From Paraflavitalea pollutisoli (GTDB taxonomy: Bacteria; Bacteroidota; Bacteroidia; Chitinophagales; Chitinophagaceae): a DNA stretch of 64,000 bases. The notes under the pieces were generated by a model, which was not told where the DNA came from, did no database searches, and worked only from the letters and a program-made list of their open reading frames with translations. Numbering within the stretch: the first letter of the stretch is position 1; each line of letters opens with the position of its first letter. Position numbers and translations under genes: made by a program. The stretch is taken from positions 3,216,202 through 3,280,201 of the forward strand of contig NZ_JARKMX010000008.1 in the NCBI RefSeq assembly GCF_029360705.1, given 5' to 3'. Shown here piece by piece: positions 35,268-43,827 of the stretch.

Positions 35268-35652
35268 GTTGATGTCTGCCTACAGGCTTGGGGGAGTTGT
35301 GTTGCTACCGAGGGGCCTCTATGGTGAGTGGTGTCGCTGCTGGGGGCGGGTCCCCCTTTGGAGCGCTGTATTGTGGGTCGGGTAGCCTTTTCGGTGCTGT
35401 GTTGCTGAAGGGGCAGGTAATTCATAGAGAGCTGTGTCGCAGCTGGGAGTGGTATTATATCCCGTTGCCTGCCCTGTGCTTACCCTCCGCTTACGGTACG
35501 GGCAACCCCGGGCGCAAACCTCTATAACCCCTCTATATGTGCTCTATAAGTCCTCTATAACTTTTATCCCGGCCCGGAGCATTTTCAACCTGGCGGTTCT
35601 TTGCTGATGGGCTGCCCGCGTGCCGGGTGCACGCTCATCCACCACTACACTA
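35268..35652. other. Gene-free stretch between GH31 and tex
   Basis: 385 bases between convergent genes. G/T-rich with repeated GTGTTGCT and GGGG words at 35285-35420, then the CTCTATA array at 35520-35559. A 79-codon frame (35288-35527) has low-complexity Gly/Ser/Cys content and no family look; I do not call it. Confidence 0.5.
35520..35563. repeat. Exact 11-bp-period CTCTATA array
   Basis: CTCTATA occurs at 35520, 35531, 35542 and 35553, always 11 bases apart, with variable four-base spacers (ACCC, TGTG, AGTC, ACTT). Direct repeats of 7 bases plus 4 at one helical turn are the geometry of OmpR/PhoB-type response-regulator sites, but no promoter is nearby. Confidence 0.65.
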
Positions 35653-35684
35653 ACAAAAGGCCGTCTCCCGGAGGAAACGGCCTT
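35653..35684 (-). terminator. Terminator of tex
   Basis: AAGGCCGT and ACGGCCTT pair around a 12-base loop that can itself form CTCCCGGAG. On the minus strand TTTTGTT follows. Confidence 0.7.
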
Positions 35685-35732
35685 GTTGTTGTATTTGTCC
35701 GGCAGTGTTCAGCCGCACCGCCGAGTGAGTGA

Positions 35733-38027
35733 CTAGTCTTTGAACTTCTTCTTCAGTTCCGCCAGTTTTGCCTGGAAGGGGTTCAGCGGCTCGTTCTTTG
35801 CCGGCTGGCCACCTTTGTTACCACCACCGGAACGATTGTCTTGCCGGTTGCCGCCACCCTGGGAGCGTTGTTGTCCACCACCGACACTGCTTTTCTGCTG
35901 GTCGCGCATGGAAAGGGCAATGCGCTTACGGGCCACATCTACTTCCGTCACCGTCACGGTCACCTTCTGGTTCAGTTTAACGACGGAGTTGGGGTCAGAC
36001 ACATACGTGTTGCTCAACTGAGAGATGTGCACGAGGCCATCCTGCTTGACACCAATGTCTACAAAGGCACCAAAGTTGGTGATATTAGTCACGACACCGG
36101 GCACGGTCATACCGGGCTTCACATCTTCAATCGACTTGATCGTATCATCGAAACGGAACTCTTCGATCTGTGCACGGGGGTCACGACCGGGCTTTTCCAG
36201 TTCCTTCAGGATATCGTTGATGGTGAATTCACCGATCGTTTCGCTGATGTATTGTTTCTTGTTGACTTTCTTGCGTAGTTCGGCATTTTTGATCAGGTCT
36301 TCTAGGGAAGCCTGCAGGTCTTTCGCCATCTGCTCTACCACAAAATAACTTTCGGGGTGTACCGAAGAATTATCGAGGGGGTTGGCAGCACCGGGGATAC
36401 GTAAGAAGCCCGCACACTGTTCAAAGGTCTTGGGCCCCATCATCGGTACTTTCTTCAGTTCTTCGCGGGTCTTGAAGGCGCCGTTCTTGGCACGGTATTC
36501 CACAATGTTCTTTGCGAGGGTATTGCTGAGACCAGATACATAGAGCAACAGGTGCTTGGAGGCTGTGTTGACATCAACACCCACAAAGTTCACCGCACTT
36601 TCAACGACTCTGTCGAGCGCGTCTTTTAGCTTGGTCTGGTTGACGTCGTGCTGGTACTGACCCACACCGATCGATTTGGGGTCGATCTTTACCAGTTCGC
36701 TGAGCGGATCGAGGAGGCGGCGACCGATGCTGACCGCACCACGTACGGTTACATCCTGATCGGGGAATTCTTCGCGGGCTACTTCCGACGCAGAGTAGAT
36801 AGAGGCGCCGCTTTCGTTGACCTGGAACACACTCACGGGGCGACCGAAGTCGATGCCACGTACCAGTTGTTCTGTTTCGCGGCCGGCGGTACCGTTACCA
36901 ACACCGATCGCTTCGATCTCATATTTATTGACGAGGTGTTTGATCTCGCTTTCACTCTTGCTCCATTCGTTTTGTGGCGGGTGGGGATAGATCACGCCGT
37001 TGTACACCAGGTTGCCTTGTGCATCGAGACAGATCACTTTACAACCGGTACGGAAGCCGGGGTCGAGTGCCAAAACGCGCTTGGACCCGAGGGGGGATGC
37101 CAGCAACAACTGACGCAGGTTTTCGGCGAATACGTTGATCGCATCCTCATCGGCTTTGTTCTTGCTCACGAGGCGGAATTCGTTTTCGATCGAAGACTTC
37201 AACAAACGATCGAAGCTGTCGTCGATGGCTTTCCTGACTTCCGCGCTGTTGGGGTTGGAGGCCTTAATGAAGATACGGTCCAGTTCATCGACCGCTGTTT
37301 GCTTATCGATGTTGATGTCCATCACCAGGTAACCTTCTTTTTCGCCTCGGCGGATGGCCAATACCCGGTGCGAAGGGCTTTCGGACAGTGGCTCGTTGAA
37401 CTCGAAGTAATCGCGGTATTTCTGCGCTTCTTCTTCGTCTTTTTTGCTGCTGAGAACTTTGGCGGAGAACTGGGCTGTTTCGGTAAACAACTGGCGTACC
37501 TTGTTACGGGCCTGTTCGTGCTCTGCCACCCATTCAGCAATGATATCGCGGGCACCCTGTAGGGCTTCTTTGGTATCTTTTACCTGGTCGGTAATGAATT
37601 TATTGGCTTCAGCGCCGGGATCTTCTGCGCCTTGTTCGAAGAGCAATTTTGCCAAAGGCTCCAGTCCTTTTTCAATGGCCTGGGTTGCCCTGGTCTTGCG
37701 CTTGGGTTTGTAAGGCAGGTAAATATCTTCCAGTTCGGTAGCATCATAACAGTTTTCAATACGCTCTTTCAGCTCGGGCGTCAGTTTGCCCAGGCCGTCG
37801 ATGGTCTTGATCACGGTTTCTTTGCGTTTGTCGAGCTCGGTGTAATAAGCGATTTGCTCTACGATGTTACCGATGGCGACTTCATCGAGGTTATTGGTAG
37901 CCTCTTTACGGTAACGTGCCATAAAGGGGATGGTAGCACCTTCTGCCTGCAGATCGTGAACACTGGTAATCTGTTTCAGGGTAAGACTGAGCTTTTCTGC
38001 GATCTTTTGTGTGTACTTTAATTCCAT
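35733..38027 (-). CDS. tex: Tex family S1-domain RNA-binding protein
   Basis: A 764-residue cytoplasmic nucleic-acid-binding protein related to eukaryotic Spt6, thought to act in transcription. Domains in order: N-terminal helical Tex domain with FMARYRKEATNNLDEV (residues about 32-47) and YLPYKPKRKTRA, a YqgF/RNase H-like domain (LALDPGFRTGCKVICLD, about 335-351), helix-hairpin-helix repeats (about 500-560, VNTASKHLLLYVSGLS and MGPKTFEQCAGFLRI), an S1 domain (about 650-720, GMTVPGVVTNITNFGAFVDIG), and a Gly/Gln/Arg-rich tail. The length fits the family. Confidence 0.96.
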   Translation of the reverse strand: MELKYTQKIAEKLSLTLKQITSVHDLQAEGATIPFMARYRKEATNNLDEVAIGNIVEQIAYYTELDKRKETVIKTIDGLGKLTPELKERIENCYDATELEDIYLPYKPKRKTRATQAIEKGLEPLAKLLFEQGAEDPGAEANKFITDQVKDTKEALQGARDIIAEWVAEHEQARNKVRQLFTETAQFSAKVLSSKKDEEEAQKYRDYFEFNEPLSESPSHRVLAIRRGEKEGYLVMDINIDKQTAVDELDRIFIKASNPNSAEVRKAIDDSFDRLLKSSIENEFRLVSKNKADEDAINVFAENLRQLLLASPLGSKRVLALDPGFRTGCKVICLDAQGNLVYNGVIYPHPPQNEWSKSESEIKHLVNKYEIEAIGVGNGTAGRETEQLVRGIDFGRPVSVFQVNESGASIYSASEVAREEFPDQDVTVRGAVSIGRRLLDPLSELVKIDPKSIGVGQYQHDVNQTKLKDALDRVVESAVNFVGVDVNTASKHLLLYVSGLSNTLAKNIVEYRAKNGAFKTREELKKVPMMGPKTFEQCAGFLRIPGAANPLDNSSVHPESYFVVEQMAKDLQASLEDLIKNAELRKKVNKKQYISETIGEFTINDILKELEKPGRDPRAQIEEFRFDDTIKSIEDVKPGMTVPGVVTNITNFGAFVDIGVKQDGLVHISQLSNTYVSDPNSVVKLNQKVTVTVTEVDVARKRIALSMRDQQKSSVGGGQQRSQGGGNRQDNRSGGGNKGGQPAKNEPLNPFQAKLAELKKKFKD

Positions 38028-38337
38028 GGTCTGATACTGTTAATCGTTCAGCGTAGATCTTGCGCCGGAAGCGGTTTTCAGCTGCAAAATTGCAACATTT
38101 TTCGCCTTGCCCGGCGTTAAATCGGGGGAGCAAATGTAAGCGAAGGATTCAAAGAAAAAACTTTGTTTTTATCAACAAATTGGCCTGCCGCCGACCGCAT
38201 TATTAAAAGCAGTCGCCGGTATTGCTTTCGCAGATCCTGCTATCGCTCCAGCCATACTGGTAATTGGGTTTTCCGATGGCCAAAAAGCTGTAGTAGAGGC
38301 GAAATGCGCCTTTGTTGGGGTTTTAAGGTGTTCAGGA
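38028..38337. other. Gene-free stretch between alpha/beta hydrolase and tex
   Basis: 310 bases. Several short open frames exist on both strands near 38160-38370 but none has a start, RBS and composition that I would defend. GGCCTGCCGCC at 38182-38192 equals one arm of the REP-like palindrome at 12.4 kb, without its partner arm. Confidence 0.45.
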
Positions 38338-38979
38338 TTATGCGAGCAATTTTTGCAGCAATGCATTGAGTTCAGCATGCTGTGCCATGACCATCAGGTG
38401 CCCCGCTTTGGGAATCACATGCGTTGGATGGGTATACCGTTGGGGCAGTACGATATCGTAGCCGCCATGAATATGGATCAGGGGCTGTGGCAGCACCTCA
38501 TTTTTCCAGGTTAGTACCGCCTCCATCGACCACCGGATAAAAGCCGGGTCGCTGCTATCAATTATCTCCCAGAGCAGTTTTTTATCGGCTGCATTTTCGC
38601 CGGAGATATAGCGTTTCCACCGGGCAGCCGTTTTGATCATACTGATGGGTACGATCTTGTGCAGCCGAAACGCGGCCGCGAGCCTGAAATAGCGGGGCAG
38701 GTGTGCCGAGAGCGGAATACTGGAAATCAGTATGACCCTGGCGGGTGGTAATACTTTGGCGATTTCCGTTACCAGCATACCCCCAAATGAGAGGCCTACT
38801 AATGCGAATGGTTCGTTGGTATCGATCCTTTGTGCAAGGCGGGCGGCATAGGCAGGCAGGGATTCGTGCGCCAACGGTGCAATCCAGGTAAGATGAACGA
38901 TCTCGTAACCGCCTGGCAGCTGAATGTATTTAAACACCCGTTCATCGGCTGCCATGCCACTGATAAAATAAGCTTTCAC
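38338..38979 (-). CDS. Alpha/beta hydrolase
   Basis: A 213-residue alpha/beta-hydrolase-fold protein, cytoplasmic, no signal peptide. It shows the oxyanion/lead region ISGMAADERVF (residues 6-16), the nucleophile elbow GLSFGG (Ser near residue 64), an acid loop HIHGGYDIVLP, and the catalytic His in KAGHLMVM near residue 193. Substrate unknown. It is short for the fold, with a small lid (RLHKIVPISMIKTAARWKRY). A standalone gene. Confidence 0.88.
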   Translation of the reverse strand: MKAYFISGMAADERVFKYIQLPGGYEIVHLTWIAPLAHESLPAYAARLAQRIDTNEPFALVGLSFGGMLVTEIAKVLPPARVILISSIPLSAHLPRYFRLAAAFRLHKIVPISMIKTAARWKRYISGENAADKKLLWEIIDSSDPAFIRWSMEAVLTWKNEVLPQPLIHIHGGYDIVLPQRYTHPTHVIPKAGHLMVMAQHAELNALLQKLLA

Positions 38980-39074
38980 TGCAAAATGGTTGGGTCCCGA
39001 AAATTAATGACAAATATACCGCCATCATAGTCGTAAAATGCCTTTTAACATTTTGTTGCTATTGGGAGCCAGCA

Positions 39075-39104
39075 TTGCCACCCCCTCCTATTTCCGTACC
39101 TTCG
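39075..39104 (+). promoter_or_regulatory. Promoter of the cystathionine beta-synthase gene
   Basis: ATTG (39074-39077) and TACCTTCG (39097-39104) have a 19-base spacer and are each one base from the Bacteroidetes consensus. The start codon is 19 bases downstream. Confidence 0.55.
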
Positions 39105-39123
39105 TGGGCACAAATACCAGGCT

Positions 39124-40485
39124 ATGAACATCAAGAACAACATACTGGAAACGATTGGCAATACGCCATTGATCAGGTTGAACAAGATTACCCGCGATTT
39201 ACCCGGCACGATACTGGCGAAGGTTGATTATTTCAATCCCGGCAACAGCATCAAAGACCGTATGGCATTGAAGATGGTAGAGGTAGCAGAAAAGGAAGGC
39301 AAACTGAAGCCCGGCGGCACCATCATCGAATGTACCAGTGGCAATACGGGTATGGGCCTGGCGCTCGCCGCTTGTGTAAAGGGCTACAAATGTATTTTCA
39401 CGACCACCGATAAGCAATCGAAAGAAAAAATGGATATTCTGAAGGCCGTAGGCGCTGAGGTGATCGTATGCCCTACGAATGTGGAGCCCGATGATCCCCG
39501 CTCCTATTATTCCATCGCCCGCCGGCTTGCCAAGGAAATCCCCAATTCTTTCCATTGCAATCAATATGATAACCTGGCCAATAGACTGGCGCATTACGAA
39601 ACTACAGGCCCTGAACTGTGGGAACAAACTGACGGTAAGATCACGCACCTTGTGTGCACTGCCGGCACTGGCGGTACGGTAACCGGTACAGCCATGTACC
39701 TGAAAGAAAAGAACCCGAATATCCAGATATGGGCCATCGACGTGTATGGCTCGCTGCTCACGAAATATTTCAATACCGGTGAGATCGATATGGGCGAAGT
39801 GCATCCTTATATCTCCGAAGGCTTTGGTGAAGATTTTGTGCCGGAGAACTATGATATGAGCGTAATCGATCATTTCGAACAGGTAACGGATAAGGATGGT
39901 GCGGTGATGGCCCGCCGCATCGCGAAAGAAGAAGGACTGTTTTGTGGTTATAGTGCGGGTAGCTGTCTGCAGGGCCTGATGCAACTGAAAGACAAACTGA
40001 AGCCGGAAGATGTAGTCGTGGCTATCTTCCACGATCATGGCAGTCGCTATGTGGGCAAGATCTACAATGACCAATGGATGATGGAAAGGGGCTTCCTCGA
40101 TGTGAAGACTTTCCGCGACATCGTGAATGGCCGCCCCGCGCGCCAGAAGCTGGTGACCATCGACCCCAAGCATACCGTATCCGACGCGGTGGAATTGATG
40201 CGCAAACACGATATCGAGCATATTCCTGTGGTAAATGGCAATGGCCCTATTGGCGCCATTAGTGAAGGTGGTTTATTCCAGAAAGTATTTTCCAATCCCG
40301 ATATTAAAACGGCCACGGTAGAAAGTGTGATGGAGCCTGCTTTCCCGATCGTAGAATTCAATACACCGCTCGAGAAGCTGCGTACACTCATTAATAAGGA
40401 CAATGGTGCCGTACTGAGCAAAGACGAGGCCGGCAGCCTGCATATCGTGACCAAGTACGACGTGATCCAGGCTTTGGGTAACTAA
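39124..40485 (+). CDS. Cystathionine beta-synthase-type PLP enzyme with CBS domains
   Basis: A 453-residue fold-type II PLP enzyme. It probably condenses serine (or an activated serine) with homocysteine or sulfide. PLP Lys is K44 in NPGNSIKDR; other motifs are TIGNTPLIRLN (10-20), ECTSGNTGMGLALAA, AGTGGTVTGTAMYL (phosphate loop) and FCGYSAGSC. Residues about 335-453 form two CBS domains (ARQKLVTIDPKHTVSDAVEL and ESVMEPAFPIVEF), which bind adenosyl ligands in relatives. The absence of an N-terminal haem domain is normal for bacteria. Cysteine synthase is the main alternative, but the C-terminal CBS pair favours cystathionine beta-synthase. Confidence 0.93.
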   Translation: MNIKNNILETIGNTPLIRLNKITRDLPGTILAKVDYFNPGNSIKDRMALKMVEVAEKEGKLKPGGTIIECTSGNTGMGLALAACVKGYKCIFTTTDKQSKEKMDILKAVGAEVIVCPTNVEPDDPRSYYSIARRLAKEIPNSFHCNQYDNLANRLAHYETTGPELWEQTDGKITHLVCTAGTGGTVTGTAMYLKEKNPNIQIWAIDVYGSLLTKYFNTGEIDMGEVHPYISEGFGEDFVPENYDMSVIDHFEQVTDKDGAVMARRIAKEEGLFCGYSAGSCLQGLMQLKDKLKPEDVVVAIFHDHGSRYVGKIYNDQWMMERGFLDVKTFRDIVNGRPARQKLVTIDPKHTVSDAVELMRKHDIEHIPVVNGNGPIGAISEGGLFQKVFSNPDIKTATVESVMEPAFPIVEFNTPLEKLRTLINKDNGAVLSKDEAGSLHIVTKYDVIQALGN

Positions 40486-40656
40486 TCACCCAAATATCGC
40501 TTTAGCGCATACACAGTATATTTCGGTGTTATCCCTAGGCCTATAGCAGACTGGTACTCATGCTATTAGCGTGCTTCCCTGATACACTCAACGAATAACC
40601 AAGTGCAATAGACCTTTGTAATTAATTGAATAACAGCGAATAACAAGGATTATTTT

Positions 40657-41751
40657 TCAATACCACCAGCGCACCGGCTCCGGATCGGGCAGCCGGGGAT
40701 CTTCAGGCACCGGGGAATCCGGATCGGTAGGGAGTTGCGGGCGATACCAATCCGGCCGGGCGGCACGAAAGACCTTGGCCTGCTTCAGCAGTCCCGCGTA
40801 AGCAGGACAGGGATTGTCCCATACCGCGTCATATACCAGTTTTTTCAACTCTTCGCTGCTACCCCGGCAGCGTCGGGAAAGTTGGGTTTTGAGAATCGCT
40901 TGAAGGAGATCACTGCTGGCGGCTGTCTTATGAACCGCTACCGCCTGGATATAATCGTCAGCAATATCATATGGGTCTTTCTGGCAAAAAACGCGCTTAA
41001 ACTTCCATTCCTGGAAGTCCTGTAGGATCTTGAAGTAAACCTCATCGGGATAAGCTTGTATGATCTCAAAGGCTTTTTCGCTGATCAGCCCCATTTGAGT
41101 CTCTATCTGAGAACTGATCAGTTCGATGTCTTCTTTTTTCCGGTACCTGGCAAGCGCCATCCAGGCGTTTTCCTGCTGATACAAGCTTGGTTGTCCAAGA
41201 CCATCTTTCCGACCAAAAGAACGCGCTGCCATTTCCCGGATGGCTTCGTAGTAAGTTTCCACCGGAGGTACTTGACCAAGCACGGTGTAGGCCGATTTTA
41301 ATTGGTTATGGTGCAGCAGCACCTGGTGGATGGTCTTTGCCTTTGCCACACTATCCTTCCATCGCCCATGTAGCAAAAGAAAGTCTGATACCGTGCAAAA
41401 TTGTATTCCCCACTCTCCCCCATCATCGGCTATGATCGCTGTATCGTCGAGGTTGTCCATGATCAGGTTAAAATGATCGATGGAGGGCCGGTACATCATG
41501 ATGCTATAAGCCATCGCCCTTAGTAATGGGTGTTCTGATCGCTGCAGTTTTTTCAATTCAATATCGGGCAGGTGCTTCTCCAGGTAAGAATAGGCGGTGT
41601 CGGATTTTACATATCCATGATTGAGGGTGGTAACGAGATATGGCTGCCAACGCTTGTCGAAATCCGTGATGCTGTAGTAGGGGAGACTGTTTTCGCGGCA
41701 GGCTGATAACGCCGTGAAAGCTAGCATGGCAATGACAAAAGGTTTTATCAT
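40657..41751 (-). CDS. Lipoprotein of unknown function, HEAT-like helical
   Basis: A 364-residue lipoprotein: signal MIKPFVIAMLAFTALSAC with lipobox LSAC (Cys18). The mature part is helical with regularly spaced hydrophobic residues, resembling HEAT-type repeats (SEHPLLRAMAYSIMMYRPS, YYEAIREMAARSFGRKDG, FKILQDFQEWKF). The tail is Pro/Asp-rich (PTDPDSPVPEDPRLPDPEP) and ends in WWY. I know no function. A strong minus-strand terminator lies 107 bases upstream of its start, separating it from anything further right or acting as an attenuator. Confidence 0.8.
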   Translation of the reverse strand: MIKPFVIAMLAFTALSACRENSLPYYSITDFDKRWQPYLVTTLNHGYVKSDTAYSYLEKHLPDIELKKLQRSEHPLLRAMAYSIMMYRPSIDHFNLIMDNLDDTAIIADDGGEWGIQFCTVSDFLLLHGRWKDSVAKAKTIHQVLLHHNQLKSAYTVLGQVPPVETYYEAIREMAARSFGRKDGLGQPSLYQQENAWMALARYRKKEDIELISSQIETQMGLISEKAFEIIQAYPDEVYFKILQDFQEWKFKRVFCQKDPYDIADDYIQAVAVHKTAASSDLLQAILKTQLSRRCRGSSEELKKLVYDAVWDNPCPAYAGLLKQAKVFRAARPDWYRPQLPTDPDSPVPEDPRLPDPEPVRWWY

Positions 41752-41857
41752 AACATCGGGGGCTTAACAATGGGATGCCCAGGGGTTATTTTTCCATACT
41801 ATCTGGCAGGTTGTTTCCATAGCTTAACTAGAAAACGACTAATCATCGCGCAGCAGC

Positions 41858-41892
41858 AAAAAAATTGGGCTGATTATTGCTAATCAGCCCAA
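41858..41892 (-). terminator. Strong minus-strand terminator without an obvious upstream gene
   Basis: TTGGGCTGATTA (41865-41876) and TAATCAGCCCAA (41881-41892) are perfect 12-bp inverted repeats with loop TTGC, and on the minus strand seven T follow. RNA ending here must start in the gene-free region to the right, so it marks a small RNA or an attenuated leader of the lipoprotein gene. Confidence 0.85.
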
Positions 41893-42328
41893 CGGGGGAA
41901 AATCTTTTAATCAGAGACAATGCGTTTCAGGCGGTAAAACCTGTTTCCATGAATGTTCGATTAAGAGCACCCGAATGTTTAGGGGGTTAAAAAGGGTTCC
42001 TCTTGTAAACCGATGTAAAGATGGCCCGGAATGAGGCGGTTTGAAAGTTTATTCGGTCAATGGGTGGCAATCGACGCCGAGTGACCCCGATTCATAGAGG
42101 AGCTATTTGGGGCGGAGCCGACAGATTAAATGTTTTTAATATAGCTCTACCTATGTGGATAACTCGTATCTTTCTTATGCAGTTTTTGACAGCAATCAAC
42201 GAAAGCAAGCCTTTGACAGATGTTTTTCGTATTATTCCTAGATCTCCCTCGTTACTCTACTAGTTCTTCCCTGAAAGTCTTACGATTTCTGCAGTAAATA
42301 CCGAATTTTTAAATCGAGAAGTATTGCT
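41893..42328. other. AT-rich gene-free region with DnaA-box-like sites
   Basis: Part of the 1.2-kb gap between 41751 and 42966. TGTGGATAA at 42154-42162 is a perfect DnaA box (TTATCCACA on the minus strand), and TGTGGATAT at 42345-42353 is one base off. No coding frame with reasonable composition. Too few boxes to call an origin. Confidence 0.4.
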
Positions 42329-42360
42329 CTTGTTAACATATCCTTGTGGATATATCTTTG
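42329..42360 (+). promoter_or_regulatory. Candidate promoter reading into the GTCCAA repeat region
   Basis: CTTG (42329-42332) and TATCTTTG (42353-42360, an exact TAnnTTTG) are 20 bases apart. No gene follows within 600 bases, so it could drive a non-coding RNA through the repeats. Confidence 0.4.
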
Positions 42361-42379
42361 TATTCGAAGTTGATTGATA

Positions 42380-42670
42380 GCTTATCAATCATTCCAATAT
42401 CCGGGAGAAACCAAAGTAACGCATCCAATATCCAGGAAAATCCAGAAATCCAGTATCAATCAACTTCTTTTATTTTGTCTCGAATCCAAATGTCCAATAG
42501 TCCAAGTCCAATGTCCAAGTCCAACTAACGATTGTCCAGTCCTATTGAAAAAACCAATGTCCTAAGTCCAAGTCAAACCGTCCAGAAGTCCAATTGTCCG
42601 AAAAGAAACCAAGTTGATCGTATCCTTGAAAAACCAAGTGTAAGATCCAACGTCCGAAAGGAAAACCAAC
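42380..42670 (+). repeat. Degenerate GTCCAA repeat region
   Basis: GTCCAA occurs exactly at 42492, 42500, 42506, 42513, 42519, 42566 and 42588, with many near matches (ATCCAATATCC, GTCCAGAAGTCC, GTCCGAAAGG, AACCAAG) throughout. Spacing is 6-8 bases in the core. Short open frames here are products of the repeat and are not genes. Confidence 0.65.
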
Positions 42671-42694
42671 GAGTTCCAATTCCTGTGTGTTAAG

Positions 42695-42763
42695 AACCGC
42701 CTGCAATCCAATACCCTCCTGCTAGATTGACCCTTATTCTATTTAGCAGGAGGCAGCAGCGGT
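42695..42763. repeat. Long hairpin after the GTCCAA region
   Basis: CCTCCTGCTA (42715-42724) and TAGCAGGAGG (42744-42753) are perfect inverted repeats; outer ACCGC-CTGC and GCAG-GCGGT extend the pairing with bulges. No T-tract. It could be the 3' end of an RNA from the promoter at 42329-42360. Confidence 0.55.
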
Positions 42764-42953
42764 CTCCCGCCAACAGTTAGCGGAACACTTCACCTGACCA
42801 ACTTTCTTTCACTGGTCAATTTCATCCAGTACAACGTTATTTTCATTCCCAGATTACTTGCCACGCGTACTTTTCCGGTATAGCCATGATTTTCACCTTC
42901 ATTGCTTGTTGATCGTTCCTTTACTGCTTTCCTGTTTATTCCTGCTCACGTAG

Positions 42954-42961
42954 TAGCTTTG
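42954..42961 (+). promoter_or_regulatory. Candidate -7 box for the cobalamin-type binding protein gene
   Basis: TAGCTTTG fits TAnnTTTG exactly and ends four bases before the ATG at 42966, the same spacing as at pheL, which implies a leaderless mRNA. The -33 region is weak. Confidence 0.45.
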
Positions 42962-42965
42962 TCGT

Positions 42966-43766
42966 ATGCCCACGTATACCGACCAGCTTCAGCGCAGCAT
43001 CTCGTTACCGTCGTCACCACAGCGGATCATTTCGCTGGTGCCTTCGCAAACAGAACTGTTGTTTAGCCTGGGACTGGAAACGGAAGTGGTGGGTATTACC
43101 AAATTCTGCGTACATCCCGACAGCTGGTTTCGCCACAAACGACGTGTAGGCGGCACCAAAACTGTAAAACCCGAACTGGTGGCTGCCCTGCAGCCTGACC
43201 TGATCATTGCCAATAAAGAAGAAAACGTGCGCGAGCAGGTCGAAGCATTGGCTCACCAGTACCCGGTCTGGATCAGTGATGTCAATACCCTGGCCGACTC
43301 GCAGGCCATGATCCGCGCGCTTGGTATGATCACCGACAGAGCTACCCTGGCGGTAGACCTTGCACTACAGATCGAAACCGGTTTTGCTTCACTGATTCCC
43401 TTATCAAAGCCGCTGCGGACTGCTTACCTCATCTGGCGTGATCCTTACATGACGGTAGGCCATGATACTTTTGTTCATGACATGCTCACTCATTGCGGTC
43501 TCCTGAATGTATTTGGCAACCAGGCACGGTACCCCGCTACTTCCGTAGAAGCTTTGCAGGCCGCCGATTGCCAGCTATTGCTACTGTCTTCCGAACCCTA
43601 CCCTTTCAAAGAGCAACATATTGCGGAGCTGCAGGCCTATCTGCCGCATACGCGCATCCTGCTGGTGGATGGCGAATACTTCAGCTGGTATGGTAGCCGG
43701 TTACTGGGGGCACCCGCGTATTTCCAATCCTTACTACAGCAAGTGCAAGTCGGACAGATTCAGTAA
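42966..43766 (+). CDS. Periplasmic-binding-fold protein, BtuF/cobalamin type, without signal peptide
   Basis: A 266-residue helical-backbone metal receptor-type protein (ABC substrate-binding fold related to BtuF). Seen: RIISLVPSQTELLFSLGLETEVVGITKFCVHP (start of lobe 1, quoted in parts here as RIISLVPSQTELL and VVGITKFCVHP), VGGTKTVKPELVAALQPDLI, the bridging helix after it, and lobe 2 with TAYLIWRDPYMTVGHDTF. No signal peptide or lipobox is visible, so it is either cytoplasmic or its export start is missed. Related stand-alone versions exist in Bacteroidetes near cobalamin genes; none is adjacent here and no B12 riboswitch was seen. Confidence 0.82.
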   Translation: MPTYTDQLQRSISLPSSPQRIISLVPSQTELLFSLGLETEVVGITKFCVHPDSWFRHKRRVGGTKTVKPELVAALQPDLIIANKEENVREQVEALAHQYPVWISDVNTLADSQAMIRALGMITDRATLAVDLALQIETGFASLIPLSKPLRTAYLIWRDPYMTVGHDTFVHDMLTHCGLLNVFGNQARYPATSVEALQAADCQLLLLSSEPYPFKEQHIAELQAYLPHTRILLVDGEYFSWYGSRLLGAPAYFQSLLQQVQVGQIQ

Positions 43767-43827
43767 TTTCCCGTTTCAGCCATCCTGTATAGCTGGCCTT
43801 TTTTCACCAACCACCGAGGACATACCA

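Noticed and set aside
35288-35527. 79-codon ORF between the GH31 and tex genes
   Set aside because: Gly/Ser/Cys-rich low-complexity translation with no recognisable domain and no ribosome binding site.
38163-38378. Overlapping 60-70 codon ORFs on both strands between tex and the hydrolase
   Set aside because: No start, RBS or family pattern; at best very old gene remains. I could not decide on any frame.
42346-42565. Short ORFs inside the GTCCAA region
   Set aside because: Their Ser/Pro/Gln/Asn content follows from the DNA repeat; several frames are open together, which speaks against coding.
41752-42965. Cobalamin riboswitch upstream of the cobalamin-type binding protein
   Set aside because: No B12-box-like conserved segment was found and the -7 box sits only four bases before the ATG, leaving no 5' UTR for a riboswitch.
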